Under the pieces are notes generated by a model, which saw only the letters and a list, made by a program, of their open reading frames with translations, was not told the DNA's origin and made no database searches. Below, in pieces: positions 6,199 to 14,206 of a stretch of 14,255 nucleotides of DNA. Position numbers and translations under genes: made by a program. Each line of letters begins with the position of its first letter. The first letter of the stretch is position 1. This DNA comes from Bordetella parapertussis (lineage in GTDB: Bacteria; Pseudomonadota; Gammaproteobacteria; Burkholderiales; Burkholderiaceae_C), in NCBI GenBank assembly GCA_945900695.1, contig CAMDJU010000038.1, positions 1 through 14,255 on the forward strand, read 5' to 3'.

Positions 6199-7449
6199 TC
6201 AGGGCTTGGCTTGGCTTGAAGTGCTGGTGCTGGTGCTGGTGCTAGGGTCGCGCACCACCAGGCGGCGCACCACCCAAATGGACAGCAAACTGGCCGCACC
6301 GCCCACCACGGCGTTCCAACCATAGTCTTGCACCAGGCCTTTTGAATCGCGTGAAATGATCAGCCCGCCGACAAATGCGGCTGCCCCCATGGCGAGCGAT
6401 TGCACGGCGCTGTTGATGGCCATGAAACTGCCGCGCACCGCTGGGTTGGCTGAAGCCCCCACCAGTGCCATGCCCGGGATCATGCGCCCGCTGAGCACCA
6501 CAAACATCACCGTGTTGAGCGCAATGACCCAGGGCAAAGCCACCGGGGGCAGGTGCGTTAACACCTGCAAAGGCAGCACCACAAAAGCGGCCAAAGCGGT
6601 GAACACCCGCACCTTGCCATGTCGATCGCTGAGCCGGCCAATCCAGCGCGCGGTGAACAAGGTGGCCGCGCCACCAAACAAATAAATCAATGGCACTTGC
6701 TGCGCATTCAGTCCCACATTGGTTTGCAAGTAGATGGTGATGTAGGGAATCACCGCAAAGCCAGTGAACATCATCAAGGCAGAAAACAAGAACGCCCACC
6801 GGTGGTTCACATCCGACAGCACGCTGGCGAGCATGGCGCGAATCGCAGGCCGCTCAGGGCCCTGCAAATGGCCGCGCATGCGCGGCAACACCCGCCAAGC
6901 CACGGCGCACAGCAATAAACCAAACACGGCAATCGCCACAAACGGCATGTGCCAACTCGACCAAGCTGCGATGAACAAACTGGCTGGCACGCCCACCACC
7001 GTGGCCAGCGAAAAGGCCGACAAAATCACCGACATGGCGCGGCCCCGGCGTTCAAACGGGATCAATTCGGCCACCATGGTCTGCACCAGGGCCGAGAGCA
7101 CACCGCCAAACAAGCCCGTGGCAATGCGCGCAGCCACCAGGCTGGCGTAACTCCAAGCCACGGCACAACCCAAGGTGGCGACGGAGAAAGCCACAAACAG
7201 CACCAACAGCAAACGTTTGCGGTCAAACCGGTCCACATAGGCCGACGCCACCAGGCCCGAAATGGCCGCCGCCCAGGTGTAAGACGAGACCAAAAAACCA
7301 AAGGCCGCGTCGCCAATGCCAAACTGGCGGGTGATCTGTGGCCCCAGAGGCATCATGATCATGAAGTCCACAATGTGGCTGAACTGGATGCCTGCAAGCA
7401 CCCACAAAATCCATCGTTCGTTGGGGTGGGCGTTGGGGTTGTTGGACAT
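6199..7449 (-). CDS. MFS transporter, DHA1/AraJ-like efflux type
   Basis: A 416-residue inner-membrane protein with about 12 hydrophobic segments. The loop between helices 2 and 3 carries the MFS motif A as YVDRFDRKRLLL (about residues 70-81), and the equivalent loop in the second half is GRLSDRHGKVRV. FERRGRAM after helix 4 and the PxGxxPA-like GVPASLF after helix 5 point to the drug:H+ antiporter 1 group, which includes AraJ-like sugar/drug exporters. The substrate is unknown. The C-terminal tail is unusual, ending in a Ser-Thr repeat (STSTSTSTSS) encoded by a hexanucleotide tandem repeat. The ATG at 7447-7449 has no Shine-Dalgarno site but directly precedes the first helix. The gene converges with the Bug gene and is divergent from the tRNA-Leu gene, with a 72-base gap. 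Confidence 0.9.
   Translation of the reverse strand: MSNNPNAHPNERWILWVLAGIQFSHIVDFMIMMPLGPQITRQFGIGDAAFGFLVSSYTWAAAISGLVASAYVDRFDRKRLLLVLFVAFSVATLGCAVAWSYASLVAARIATGLFGGVLSALVQTMVAELIPFERRGRAMSVILSAFSLATVVGVPASLFIAAWSSWHMPFVAIAVFGLLLCAVAWRVLPRMRGHLQGPERPAIRAMLASVLSDVNHRWAFLFSALMMFTGFAVIPYITIYLQTNVGLNAQQVPLIYLFGGAATLFTARWIGRLSDRHGKVRVFTALAAFVVLPLQVLTHLPPVALPWVIALNTVMFVVLSGRMIPGMALVGASANPAVRGSFMAINSAVQSLAMGAAAFVGGLIISRDSKGLVQDYGWNAVVGGAASLLSIWVVRRLVVRDPSTSTSTSTSSQAKP
6203..6244. repeat. Two short tandem repeats at the 3' end of the MFS gene
   Basis: Three copies of GGCTT (6203-6217) are followed after 3 bases by four copies of GTGCTG (6221-6244, the last with one change). Both lie in the last 15 codons of the MFS gene. 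Loss or gain of a hexamer keeps the frame and changes the Ser-Thr tail by two residues; slippage of the pentamer would alter only the last few codons and the stop. Confidence 0.7.
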
Positions 7450-7521
7450 GGGGGCGCATCATCGCACGCCACGCCGGGGCGGCAGTCTGATGAAGTTTGC
7501 GACAATGGCATTCCGCCCATC

Positions 7522-7614
7522 GCCCGGGTGGTGAAATTGGTAGACACAGCGGACTTAAAATCCGCCGCTTCGTTAGTAGCGGGCGTACCGGTTCGATTCC
7601 GGTCCCGGGCACCA
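7522..7614 (+). tRNA. tRNA-Leu (anticodon UAA)
   Basis: A 93-base class II tRNA. The acceptor arms are GCCCGGG (7522-7528) and CCCGGGC (7604-7610), then discriminator A and an encoded CCA (7612-7614). The anticodon stem GCGGA/TCCGC (7549-7553/7561-7565) holds the loop CTTAAAA with anticodon TAA at 7556-7558, which reads UUA and UUG. The long variable arm (about 7566-7587) is the leucine hallmark. The T arm is ACCGG-TTCGATT-CCGGT. A possible -10 (GACAAT, 7501-7506) lies 15 bases upstream with no clear -35. The gene is intact, and no integrase or att-like duplication is visible beside it. Confidence 0.97.
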
Positions 7615-7638
7615 GTGACGTTTCGGTCAGCATCACCG

Positions 7639-8382
7639 ATGTCAAATCAACCCTCTTTCAACTGCACCGCCTGTGGCCAGTGTTGCCACAACCTGAAATT
7701 GCCCCTGGGCATCGCCGAAGCCGTGGATTGGCTGCGCCGGGGCGGGCGGGTGCAGATCATCTGCGAGGCCATTCCTTGGGTGGCCGAGCCCGACGCGGCA
7801 GACGCGGTGGCGTCGCACAAGCGGTCCATTTCGTTTGCGGCCATGAGCGGGCGCTTGCCCATCCGGGTGTTGATGTATCTGGTGGCGTCTTTTGATGGGC
7901 CGTGCCCCCAGTTGGGCGCGAACAACATGTGTGGGGTGTACTCGCACCGTCCATTGACCTGTCGCATTTACCCCGCCGAGGTCAACCCCTTTGTGGCCAC
8001 TGACCCCGCCCAAAAAGCTTGCCCACCCGATGCCTGGCAAAGCGTGGTGCCCCTGATGACCGACACCTTGCACGCCGATGTCCGTGCTTTTCGCCAGCGC
8101 GCCAGGGACGAGGTTCAGCACAAGGCCTGGGTTTGCGCGCAATTGGGCATCCATTGGAGCGCCATTTACAACCAAGGCTATGCCATTCACTCGACCGATC
8201 CGGCGCCATTGTTGAGAACACTTTTGGCTTACCCTGACACACAAGCGCCACCGACCCTTGGCGATTGGACACTCACCACCCATGTGGTCGAAAACATCCA
8301 AACCTTGCAAGACATGGGTGCGCTGTGTGCGTCTGCGGCCACACTGGCGGATGGGGCTGTGGAATATGTCCGTTTTGTGTAG
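7639..8382 (+). CDS. YkgJ family cysteine cluster protein
   Basis: With the ATG at 7639 the protein has 247 residues. It opens with the family signature FNCTACGQCCHNLKLPL (C9, C12, C15, C16). A second group follows as GPCPQL at C89, MCGVY at C98 and SHRPLTCRIYP at C108, with a further C128 in KACPPDAW. This CxxCxxCC...C...C...RPxxCRxYP pattern is the zinc- or iron-binding YkgJ/CxxCxxCC domain, proposed to bind metal but of unknown biochemical role. The C-terminal half (about 140-247) has no motif I recognise. The reading frame stays open far upstream through the tRNA and the MFS antisense strand, but the cysteine motif begins at the chosen ATG. The gene starts 24 bases after tRNA-Leu with no Shine-Dalgarno site and no room for a full promoter, so it may be read through from the tRNA promoter. 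Confidence 0.88.
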   Translation: MSNQPSFNCTACGQCCHNLKLPLGIAEAVDWLRRGGRVQIICEAIPWVAEPDAADAVASHKRSISFAAMSGRLPIRVLMYLVASFDGPCPQLGANNMCGVYSHRPLTCRIYPAEVNPFVATDPAQKACPPDAWQSVVPLMTDTLHADVRAFRQRARDEVQHKAWVCAQLGIHWSAIYNQGYAIHSTDPAPLLRTLLAYPDTQAPPTLGDWTLTTHVVENIQTLQDMGALCASAATLADGAVEYVRFV

Positions 8383-8462
8383 CGTTGGCTTGCCACATCG
8401 GTGCGTTGCCTCCCTGGGGACATATCGATCGTGGTGGTAGCATTCATGACACCTTTGCCGAA

Positions 8463-8487
8463 GTGTGAGTGAATGTCACTCTCACAC
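8463..8487 (+). promoter_or_regulatory. Inverted repeat in the leader of the acidic hypothetical gene
   Basis: GAGTGA (8467-8472) and TCACTC (8476-8481) flank ATG, and GTGT (8463-8466) with ACAC (8484-8487) extends the stem past a two-base TC bulge. The element ends 16 bases before the ATG at 8504. It could be an operator or an mRNA hairpin near the ribosome site. It is not followed by a T run. Confidence 0.4.
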
Positions 8488-8503
8488 CAGAAAGAATTCA
8501 GCC

Positions 8504-9127
8504 ATGCCGCGATACGACCAACCCTTTGAAATCCATGTCCATGGCGACGTGCCACTGCGCGAAGAGGTGGATTTGCCTCAGTTGCATGAGGCTTTGCGCC
8601 CCCTTTGGAAGTACGCGGGTGCCAAGTCCTTGGCCGACGGCGCGGCCAGTGCTTACGAAGAAGAGCTCGGTTTGCAGTTTGACGAAGCCGAAAACCTGCT
8701 GCGCATGTGTTGGACGGTGTCCGGTGGCGAAGACTTTCGCCAAAGTTTGGATGACATGTGCATGAACTTGAACGAGTTGACCAAGGCCGGTGCATCCATT
8801 GAAGTCACCTTCTACGACACTGAATTTGACCAAGAAGACGGCCCCGAAGAGGGCGAATCGCGTGACGATTTTTTGATGCTCTTTGTCGGCCCCAGCCCGG
8901 CGGCCATCATGCAGGTGCAGCGCGACTTGTTGGTCAGCGATGTGATTCACATGATGGAGCGCCATTTTGATGGCGCTGAGCTTGGCGGCGTGGTCGCTGA
9001 AATCGACAAGCTTTTCTCGGGCCGGTTTGATGCCTTGGTCAACTCCATGCGCTTGGACCGCCCGCCCCGGGGCCCTGGCGGCAACCCCGGTCATGGTGGC
9101 CCGCGCAAGCCGCGCCACTTGCACTGA
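8504..9127 (+). CDS. Conserved-looking acidic hypothetical protein
   Basis: With the ATG at 8504 the protein has 207 residues, with no signal peptide or membrane segment. The body (about residues 1-180) is acidic and probably mixed alpha/beta, with runs such as EEELGLQFDEAENLLRMCW, FDQEDGPEEGESRDD and FLMLFVGPSPAAIMQVQRDL. The last 20 or so residues switch to a basic, glycine- and proline-rich tail (RPPRGPGGNPGHGGPRKP, then RHLH) that looks disordered and could contact nucleic acid or a partner. I do not recognise a function; it may belong to a DUF found in Burkholderiales, but I cannot confirm which. A GTG at 8465 would add 13 residues, but it lies inside the leader hairpin. Codon use matches the neighbours, so it is likely a real resident gene. 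Confidence 0.8.
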   Translation: MPRYDQPFEIHVHGDVPLREEVDLPQLHEALRPLWKYAGAKSLADGAASAYEEELGLQFDEAENLLRMCWTVSGGEDFRQSLDDMCMNLNELTKAGASIEVTFYDTEFDQEDGPEEGESRDDFLMLFVGPSPAAIMQVQRDLLVSDVIHMMERHFDGAELGGVVAEIDKLFSGRFDALVNSMRLDRPPRGPGGNPGHGGPRKPRHLH

Positions 9128-9218
9128 AGTGGCCCCTGCGCGCTTGGCGTCTGCGCAGCCCTAAACCCTCCATCACCTGCATGCACAGCGCGAAGGCTTT
9201 GTGGTGACAACCTCCAAT

Positions 9219-10493
9219 ATGTCTTTGAACCCCGGCGTGGGCCGGCGCGACCTGTTGGGCTGGGCCATGTACGACTTTGCCAATTCGGGCTATGCCACGG
9301 TGGTGCTCACCGCCGTGTTCTCGGCCTATTTTGTTGGGGTGGTGGCCGCCGATGCGGCTTGGGCCACCTTGGCCTGGACCTGCGTGTTGGCTGCCTCGCA
9401 TGCCTTGGTCATGATCAGCCTGCCCGCTGTCAGCACCTGGGCCGATCGACATGCCGCCAAAAAACGCGCTTTGGCCATCAGCACCATGGGCTGTGTGGTG
9501 TGCACCGCCGGCCTGGCCACGGTGGGGGCGGGCGATGTGGTGTGGGCCGGTGTGTTGATTGCGCTGTCTCAATTGTTTTTTGCTTATGGCGAATCTTTGG
9601 CGGCCGCGTTTTTGCCCGAACTGGCCCCGCCCGAAGCCATGGGCCGGGTCAGCGCCTGGGGCTGGGCCTGGGGCTATCTGGGCGGCATGCTCACGCTCGG
9701 GCTGTCCTTGGCTTATGTGTTTTGGGCGCAAGGCCAAGGGCAAACGGCGGTCGACTTTGTGCCCATCACCATGCTCATCACCGCTGCGGTGTTTGCGCTG
9801 GCCAGTGGCGTCACCTTTGCGTGCTTGCGCGAACGCGCTGTCCCGCAGGCCGCAGGGGGCCACCACGCCACTGAGGGCATGGTGGCCAGATGGCGCAGCA
9901 CCTGGGCTGTGCTCAATACCCAACCGGCCATGCGCTGGTTGCTGGCTTGCACGGTCGCTTACCAAGCGGGGGTGGCGGTGGCAATTGCCTTGGCCGCCAT
10001 CTATGCCCAAACCGTGATGGGCTTTGAAACCACCGAAACCATGCTCATGGTGTTTGTGCTCAACATCGCTGCTGCCGTGGGGGCCTTGTTGCTGGGGCAC
10101 GGGCAAGACCGTTTTGGTCACCGCCGCGCTTTGGCCCTGACCTTGGTGGTGTGGTGTGTCACCTGTTTTTGGGCCGCTGCCGCTACCGACAAATTGTCTT
10201 TCTGGGGTGCTGCCACCTTGGCGGGCCTCAGCATGGGGGCCAGCCAATCGTGCGGCCGCGCCATGGTGGGCTTGCTCACACCACCCGCGCATTTGGCGGT
10301 TTGTTTTGGCGCATGGACCTTTGCCATTCGCTTGGCCAGCATTTTGGGGCCTTTGCTCTACGGTCTGGTCACGTGGTTCAGCGGTGGCAACCAGCGCTTG
10401 GCCTTGGCCTGCACCGCCGGCTTGTTTGTGCTGGGCCTGCTGCTGCTGACCCAGGTGCGCATGCCTGAGATGGCCCGCGTCAAGCGCGGCTGA
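9219..10493 (+). CDS. UMF1 family MFS transporter
   Basis: With the ATG at 9219 the protein has 424 residues and about 12 membrane helices. Its opening GWAMYDFANSGYATVVLTAVF is the signature of the UMF1 family (Atg22-like MFS). Further family features are the loop WADRHAAKKRAL after helix 2, FLPELAPPEAMGRVSAWGWAWGYLGG in the middle, and HGQDRFGHRRAL in the second half. The substrate of bacterial UMF1 proteins is not established; the yeast relative Atg22 exports amino acids from vacuoles. Start choice is open: GAAGG at 9192-9196 lies 7 bases before a GTG at 9204 and would add five residues, whereas the ATG at 9219 has no such site. The 3' end overlaps the fumarase gene tail-to-tail. Confidence 0.9.
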   Translation: MSLNPGVGRRDLLGWAMYDFANSGYATVVLTAVFSAYFVGVVAADAAWATLAWTCVLAASHALVMISLPAVSTWADRHAAKKRALAISTMGCVVCTAGLATVGAGDVVWAGVLIALSQLFFAYGESLAAAFLPELAPPEAMGRVSAWGWAWGYLGGMLTLGLSLAYVFWAQGQGQTAVDFVPITMLITAAVFALASGVTFACLRERAVPQAAGGHHATEGMVARWRSTWAVLNTQPAMRWLLACTVAYQAGVAVAIALAAIYAQTVMGFETTETMLMVFVLNIAAAVGALLLGHGQDRFGHRRALALTLVVWCVTCFWAAAATDKLSFWGAATLAGLSMGASQSCGRAMVGLLTPPAHLAVCFGAWTFAIRLASILGPLLYGLVTWFSGGNQRLALACTAGLFVLGLLLLTQVRMPEMARVKRG

Positions 10494-12030
10494 GCGAGAT
10501 ACCTTTGAACTCGCCGGTGGCGATGCGCTTTTGCCAGGTGTCTGGGCCGGTGATGTGGGCGCTGGTCCCGCCCGCGTCCACCGCCACGGTGACGGGCATG
10601 TCGACCACATCAAACTCATAGATGGCTTCCATGCCCAGGTCGGCAAAGCCCACCACTTTGGCGGTTTTGATCGCCTTGCTCACCAAGTAGGCCGCACCGC
10701 CCACCGCCATCAAATACGCGCTTTGGTGCTTGCGAATCGCCTCGATGGCCGCTGGGCCGCGCTCGGCTTTGCCGATCATGGCGATCAAACCGGTTTGGGC
10801 CAGCATCATCTCGGTGAACTTGTCCATGCGGGTGGCCGTGGTGGGGCCAGCGGGGCCCACGGCCTCGTCGCGCACCGGGTCCACCGGGCCCACGTAGTAA
10901 ATCACCCGGTTGGTGAAGTCCACCGGCAGTTTCTCGCCCTTGGCCAGCATGTCTTGGATGCGCTTGTGCGCCGCGTCGCGCCCAGTGAGCATCTTGCCGT
11001 TGAGCAGCAGGGTTTGGCCGGGTTTCCAGCTGGCCACTTGGGCCGGTGTCAGGGTGTTCAAGTCCACACGCTGGCTTTTTTGGGTGTCGGGCTGCCACTC
11101 CACTTTGGGCCACAGGTCCAAGGAGGGCGGGTCCAGGTACACCGGACCCGAGCCATCGAGCACAAAGTGCGCGTGGCGTGTGGCCGCGCAATTGGGGATC
11201 ATGGCCACCGGTTTGCTGGCCGCGTGGGTGGGGTACATCTTGATCTTCACATCCAAGACTGTGGTTAGGCCGCCCAGGCCTTGCGCGCCAATGCCCAAGG
11301 CGTTGACCTTGTCGTGCAACTCCAAGCGCAGGTCTTCGGTGGGGGTCAGCTTTTCGCCCTGGGCCGCTTTGGCTTGCAAGGCGTACATGTCCAGGTCTTC
11401 CATCAGGCTTTCTTTGGCCATCAGCATGGCTTTTTCGGCGGTGCCGCCAATGCCAATGCCGAGCATGCCCGGCGGGCACCAACCCGCGCCCATGGTGGGC
11501 ACGGTTTTCAAAACCCAGTCCACCAAGCTGTCGCTGGGGTTGAGCATGATCATCTTGCTTTTGTTCTCGCTGCCGCCGCCCTTGGCCGCCACCGTGATGT
11601 CCAGCGTGTTGCCCGGCACCAATTGGGTGAAGATCACTGCGGGGGTGTTGTCTTTGGTGTTTTTGCGCTCAAAGTGGGGGTCTGCGACGATGCTGGCGCG
11701 CAAGGTGTTGTCGGGGTGGTTGTAGCCCCGGCGCACGCCTTCGTTGATGGCGTCTTCAAAGCCCGCGCTAAAGCCCTCCAAGCGCACACCCATGCCGATC
11801 TTCACAAACACATTGACGATGCCCGTGTCTTGGCAAATCGGGCGGTGGCCCATGGCGCTCATTTTGCTGTTGGTCAAAATTTGCGCCATCGCGTCCTTGG
11901 CCGCTGGGCTTTGCTCGCGTTCGTAGGCGCTGGCCAGGTGTGAGATGTAATCCGCTGGGTGGTAGTAGCTGATGTATTGCAAGGCCGCGGCCACGGATTC
12001 AATCAGGTCGTCTTGTCGGATGATGGTCAT
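10480..12030 (-). CDS. Fumarate hydratase class I ([4Fe-4S]-dependent)
   Basis: A 516-residue cytosolic enzyme converting fumarate and water to L-malate in the TCA cycle. The N-terminal alpha-type domain (about residues 10-290) carries PICQDTG (C66), [14 protein letters not shown] (C185) and [10 protein letters not shown] (C281). These are the three cysteines that hold the oxygen-sensitive cluster, and their spacing of 119 and 96 residues is close to that of characterised class I enzymes. The C-terminal beta-type domain (about 330-516) includes [22 protein letters not shown] and [13 protein letters not shown]. Both domains in one chain is the FumA/FumB form; L-tartrate dehydratase is split into two subunits, so that alternative is unlikely. 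The ATG at 12030 has only a weak ribosome site. The gene is divergent from acs and its stop overlaps the UMF1 gene by 14 bp, so transcripts converge with no terminator between them. Confidence 0.95.
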   Translation of the reverse strand: MTIIRQDDLIESVAAALQYISYYHPADYISHLASAYEREQSPAAKDAMAQILTNSKMSAMGHRPICQDTGIVNVFVKIGMGVRLEGFSAGFEDAINEGVRRGYNHPDNTLRASIVADPHFERKNTKDNTPAVIFTQLVPGNTLDITVAAKGGGSENKSKMIMLNPSDSLVDWVLKTVPTMGAGWCPPGMLGIGIGGTAEKAMLMAKESLMEDLDMYALQAKAAQGEKLTPTEDLRLELHDKVNALGIGAQGLGGLTTVLDVKIKMYPTHAASKPVAMIPNCAATRHAHFVLDGSGPVYLDPPSLDLWPKVEWQPDTQKSQRVDLNTLTPAQVASWKPGQTLLLNGKMLTGRDAAHKRIQDMLAKGEKLPVDFTNRVIYYVGPVDPVRDEAVGPAGPTTATRMDKFTEMMLAQTGLIAMIGKAERGPAAIEAIRKHQSAYLMAVGGAAYLVSKAIKTAKVVGFADLGMEAIYEFDVVDMPVTVAVDAGGTSAHITGPDTWQKRIATGEFKGISLSRA

Positions 12031-12229
12031 GGGATGGTTATCTTTCGAGCAGGTCAGGCACCGCTGGCAATGCAGGGAGAGGGCAGTTTACAAGAGAAGG
12101 CCGGCGGTAGTTCCTCGGCCTGCGGGCCCAAAAAGGTGTAAGCTTTCTTCAAGTCAGTGGGGTGTAAGAGCTTGCAACGACATTCCCACCCGTCGCGCCC
12201 GCAGAGGCCAATCAACAGGAGACAAAACC
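12031..12229. promoter_or_regulatory. Divergent control region of fumarase and acs
   Basis: These 199 bases separate the two start codons. GGTGTAAG occurs twice in direct orientation, at 12135-12142 and 12161-12168, 26 bases apart from start to start (about two and a half helical turns), in front of acs. AGGCCG (12098-12103) and CGGCCT (12116-12121) form a small inverted repeat. On the minus strand TAAACT (12085-12090) could be a -10 for the fumarase gene. I see no full sigma-70 promoter for acs. Regulator binding at the direct repeats is inferred. Confidence 0.4.
12217..12221 (+). promoter_or_regulatory. Shine-Dalgarno site fixing the acs start
   Basis: AGGAG with 8 bases before the ATG at 12230. 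The frame is open upstream to 11972, so this site decides the start, together with the agreement in length with known Acs proteins. Confidence 0.8.
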
Positions 12230-14200
12230 ATGAGCGAACACGCCAGCACCCTCTATCACCCCCATCCCGATTTCGTCCAGCAAGCCCATATCTCGGGCAT
12301 GGACGCCTACCACGCCCTGTGCGAAAAAGCCGACAAAGACTACCCCGGCTATTGGGCCGACTTGGCGCGCGAATACATCAGCTGGAAAAAGCCCTTCACC
12401 CAAAGCCTCAATGACACCCAAGCGCCTTTCTTTAAGTGGTTCGAAGACGGCTTGCTCAACGTGTCTTACAACTGCCTGGACCGCCACGTCGACAAAGGCC
12501 AGGGCGAGAAAACCGCCATCATTTTCGAAGCCGATGGCGGCGAGGTCACCCGCACCAGCTATGCGCAACTGCTGGCACGCACCTGCCAAATTGCCAATGC
12601 CTTGAAGTCGCTGGGCATCCGCAAGGGCGACCGCGTCATCATCTACATCTCCATGTCCATCGAGGGCGTGGCCGCCATGCAAGCGTGTGCGCGCATCGGC
12701 GCCACCCACTCGGTGGTGTTTGGCGGCTTCTCAGCGCAAAGCCTGCGTGACCGCATCGAAGACACCGGCGCCAAGATGGTCATCACCGCCGACCACCAGG
12801 TGCGCGGCGGCAAGCAACTGCCCCTGAAGTCCATCGTTGACGAAGCGCTCGCTTTGGGCGGCTGCGACAGCATCGAGCACGTGCTGGTGGTCAAGCGCTC
12901 GGGTGCCGAAGTCGCCATGGCAGCGGGCCGCGACCTGTGGATGAGCGATGTGGCTGACAAAGCGGCCACAACTTGCGAGCCCGAGTGGGTCGAGGCCGAA
13001 CACCCCTTGTTTTTGCTCTACACATCGGGGTCAACGGGCAAACCCAAGGGCGTGCAACACAGCACGGCCGGATATTTGCTGCACGCCGCACTCACCACCC
13101 ACTGGACCTTTGACTTGAAGCCCCATGACGTGTTTTGGTGCACCGCCGACATTGGTTGGGTCACCGGCCACACCTACATCACCTACGGACCGCTGGCCTT
13201 GGGCGGCACCGAAATCGTGTTTGAAGGCGTGCCCACTTTTCCCGATGCGGGCCGTTTTTGGAAGATGATCCAAGACCACAAGGTCAGCATTTTTTACACC
13301 GCGCCCACGGCGATCCGCTCGCTCATCAAAGCCGCTGAAGGCACGGCGTCGGTGCACCCCGCCCGTTACGACCTGAGCAGCCTGCGCTTGCTCGGCTCGG
13401 TGGGTGAACCCATCAACCCCGCCGCCTGGGAGTGGTACCACAAGCACGTGGGCGGTGGCAACTGCCCCATCGTCGACACCTTCTGGCAAACCGAAACCGG
13501 CGGCCACATGATCACCCCGCTGCCCGGTGCCACGCCCATGGTGCCCGGTTCATGCACCTTGCCCTTTCCCGGCATCCAAGCCGCCATCGTGGACGAAACC
13601 GGCAAAGACGTGCCCAACGGACAGGCCGGCATTTTGGTGGTCAAAAAACCCTGGCCCTCCATGTTGCGCACCATTTGGGGCGACCCCGAGCGCTTCAAGA
13701 AAAGCTACTACCCCGACGACTTCCAAGGCAAGTACTACTTGGCAGGCGACGGCGCCATCCGCGACGCCCAATCCGGCTACTTCACCATCACCGGGCGCAT
13801 TGACGACGTGCTCAATGTGTCGGGCCACCGCATGGGCACCATGGAGATCGAGTCTGCCTTGGTGAGTTGCACCGAACTGGTGGCCGAGGCCGCTGTGGTG
13901 GGCCGCCCCGACGACACCACGGGCGAGGCCATTTGCGCCTTTGTTGTGCTCAAACGCAGCCTGCCCAGCGGCGAGGAGGGCAAAGCCATCGCCAAACAAC
14001 TGCGCGACCATGTGGCCAAAGAAATCGGCCCGATTGCCAAACCCAAAGACATCCGCTTTGGCGAAAACCTGCCCAAAACCCGCTCCGGCAAAATCATGCG
14101 CCGCCTGCTGCGCTCACTGGCCAAAGGCGAGGCCATCACCCAAGACACCAGCACCTTGGAAAACCCCGCCATCCTGAGCCAGCTCGGCCAAGCCTATTGA
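12230..14200 (+). CDS. acs: Acetyl-CoA synthetase (AMP-forming acetate-CoA ligase)
   Basis: The protein has 656 residues, against 652 for E. coli Acs. It activates acetate to acetyl-AMP and then acetyl-CoA in the cytosol. Motifs in order: the N-terminal Acs cap with [20 protein letters not shown]; the ATP-binding [11 protein letters not shown] (264-274); [31 protein letters not shown] with Trp419 at the position that closes the acyl pocket and favours acetate over longer acids; [21 protein letters not shown] at the hinge; [16 protein letters not shown]; and [14 protein letters not shown] with Lys621, the lysine that is switched off by acetylation in this family. The neighbouring residue is Phe418 where E. 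coli has Trp, a minor change. The gene is divergent from fumarase, which fits joint use in growth on acetate. Propionyl-CoA synthetase is the main alternative, made unlikely by the Trp and overall match. Confidence 0.95.
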   Translation: MSEHASTLYHPHPDFVQQAHISGMDAYHALCEKADKDYPGYWADLAREYISWKKPFTQSLNDTQAPFFKWFEDGLLNVSYNCLDRHVDKGQGEKTAIIFEADGGEVTRTSYAQLLARTCQIANALKSLGIRKGDRVIIYISMSIEGVAAMQACARIGATHSVVFGGFSAQSLRDRIEDTGAKMVITADHQVRGGKQLPLKSIVDEALALGGCDSIEHVLVVKRSGAEVAMAAGRDLWMSDVADKAATTCEPEWVEAEHPLFLLYTSGSTGKPKGVQHSTAGYLLHAALTTHWTFDLKPHDVFWCTADIGWVTGHTYITYGPLALGGTEIVFEGVPTFPDAGRFWKMIQDHKVSIFYTAPTAIRSLIKAAEGTASVHPARYDLSSLRLLGSVGEPINPAAWEWYHKHVGGGNCPIVDTFWQTETGGHMITPLPGATPMVPGSCTLPFPGIQAAIVDETGKDVPNGQAGILVVKKPWPSMLRTIWGDPERFKKSYYPDDFQGKYYLAGDGAIRDAQSGYFTITGRIDDVLNVSGHRMGTMEIESALVSCTELVAEAAVVGRPDDTTGEAICAFVVLKRSLPSGEEGKAIAKQLRDHVAKEIGPIAKPKDIRFGENLPKTRSGKIMRRLLRSLAKGEAITQDTSTLENPAILSQLGQAY

Positions 14201-14206
14201 TTCAAC

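Noticed and set aside
7522-7614. tRNA-Leu as an integration site for a genomic island
   Set aside because: No integrase, no duplicated tRNA 3' end and no change in composition are seen next to it; the flanking genes look resident.
6949-7638. Long upstream extension of the YkgJ frame through the MFS antisense strand and the tRNA
   Set aside because: The extension crosses an intact tRNA gene and antisense coding sequence; the family motif starts right after the ATG at 7639.
9136-9158. CTGCGC/GCGCAG hairpin after the hypothetical gene as a terminator
   Set aside because: Six-base arms with an 11-base loop and no T run; too weak to call.
9039-10646. A 535-codon open frame on the minus strand opposite the UMF1 gene
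   Set aside because: Its product is rich in His, Gly, Gln and Ala without any domain, as expected for the reverse frame of a GC-rich gene. The plus strand encodes a clear 12-helix transporter.
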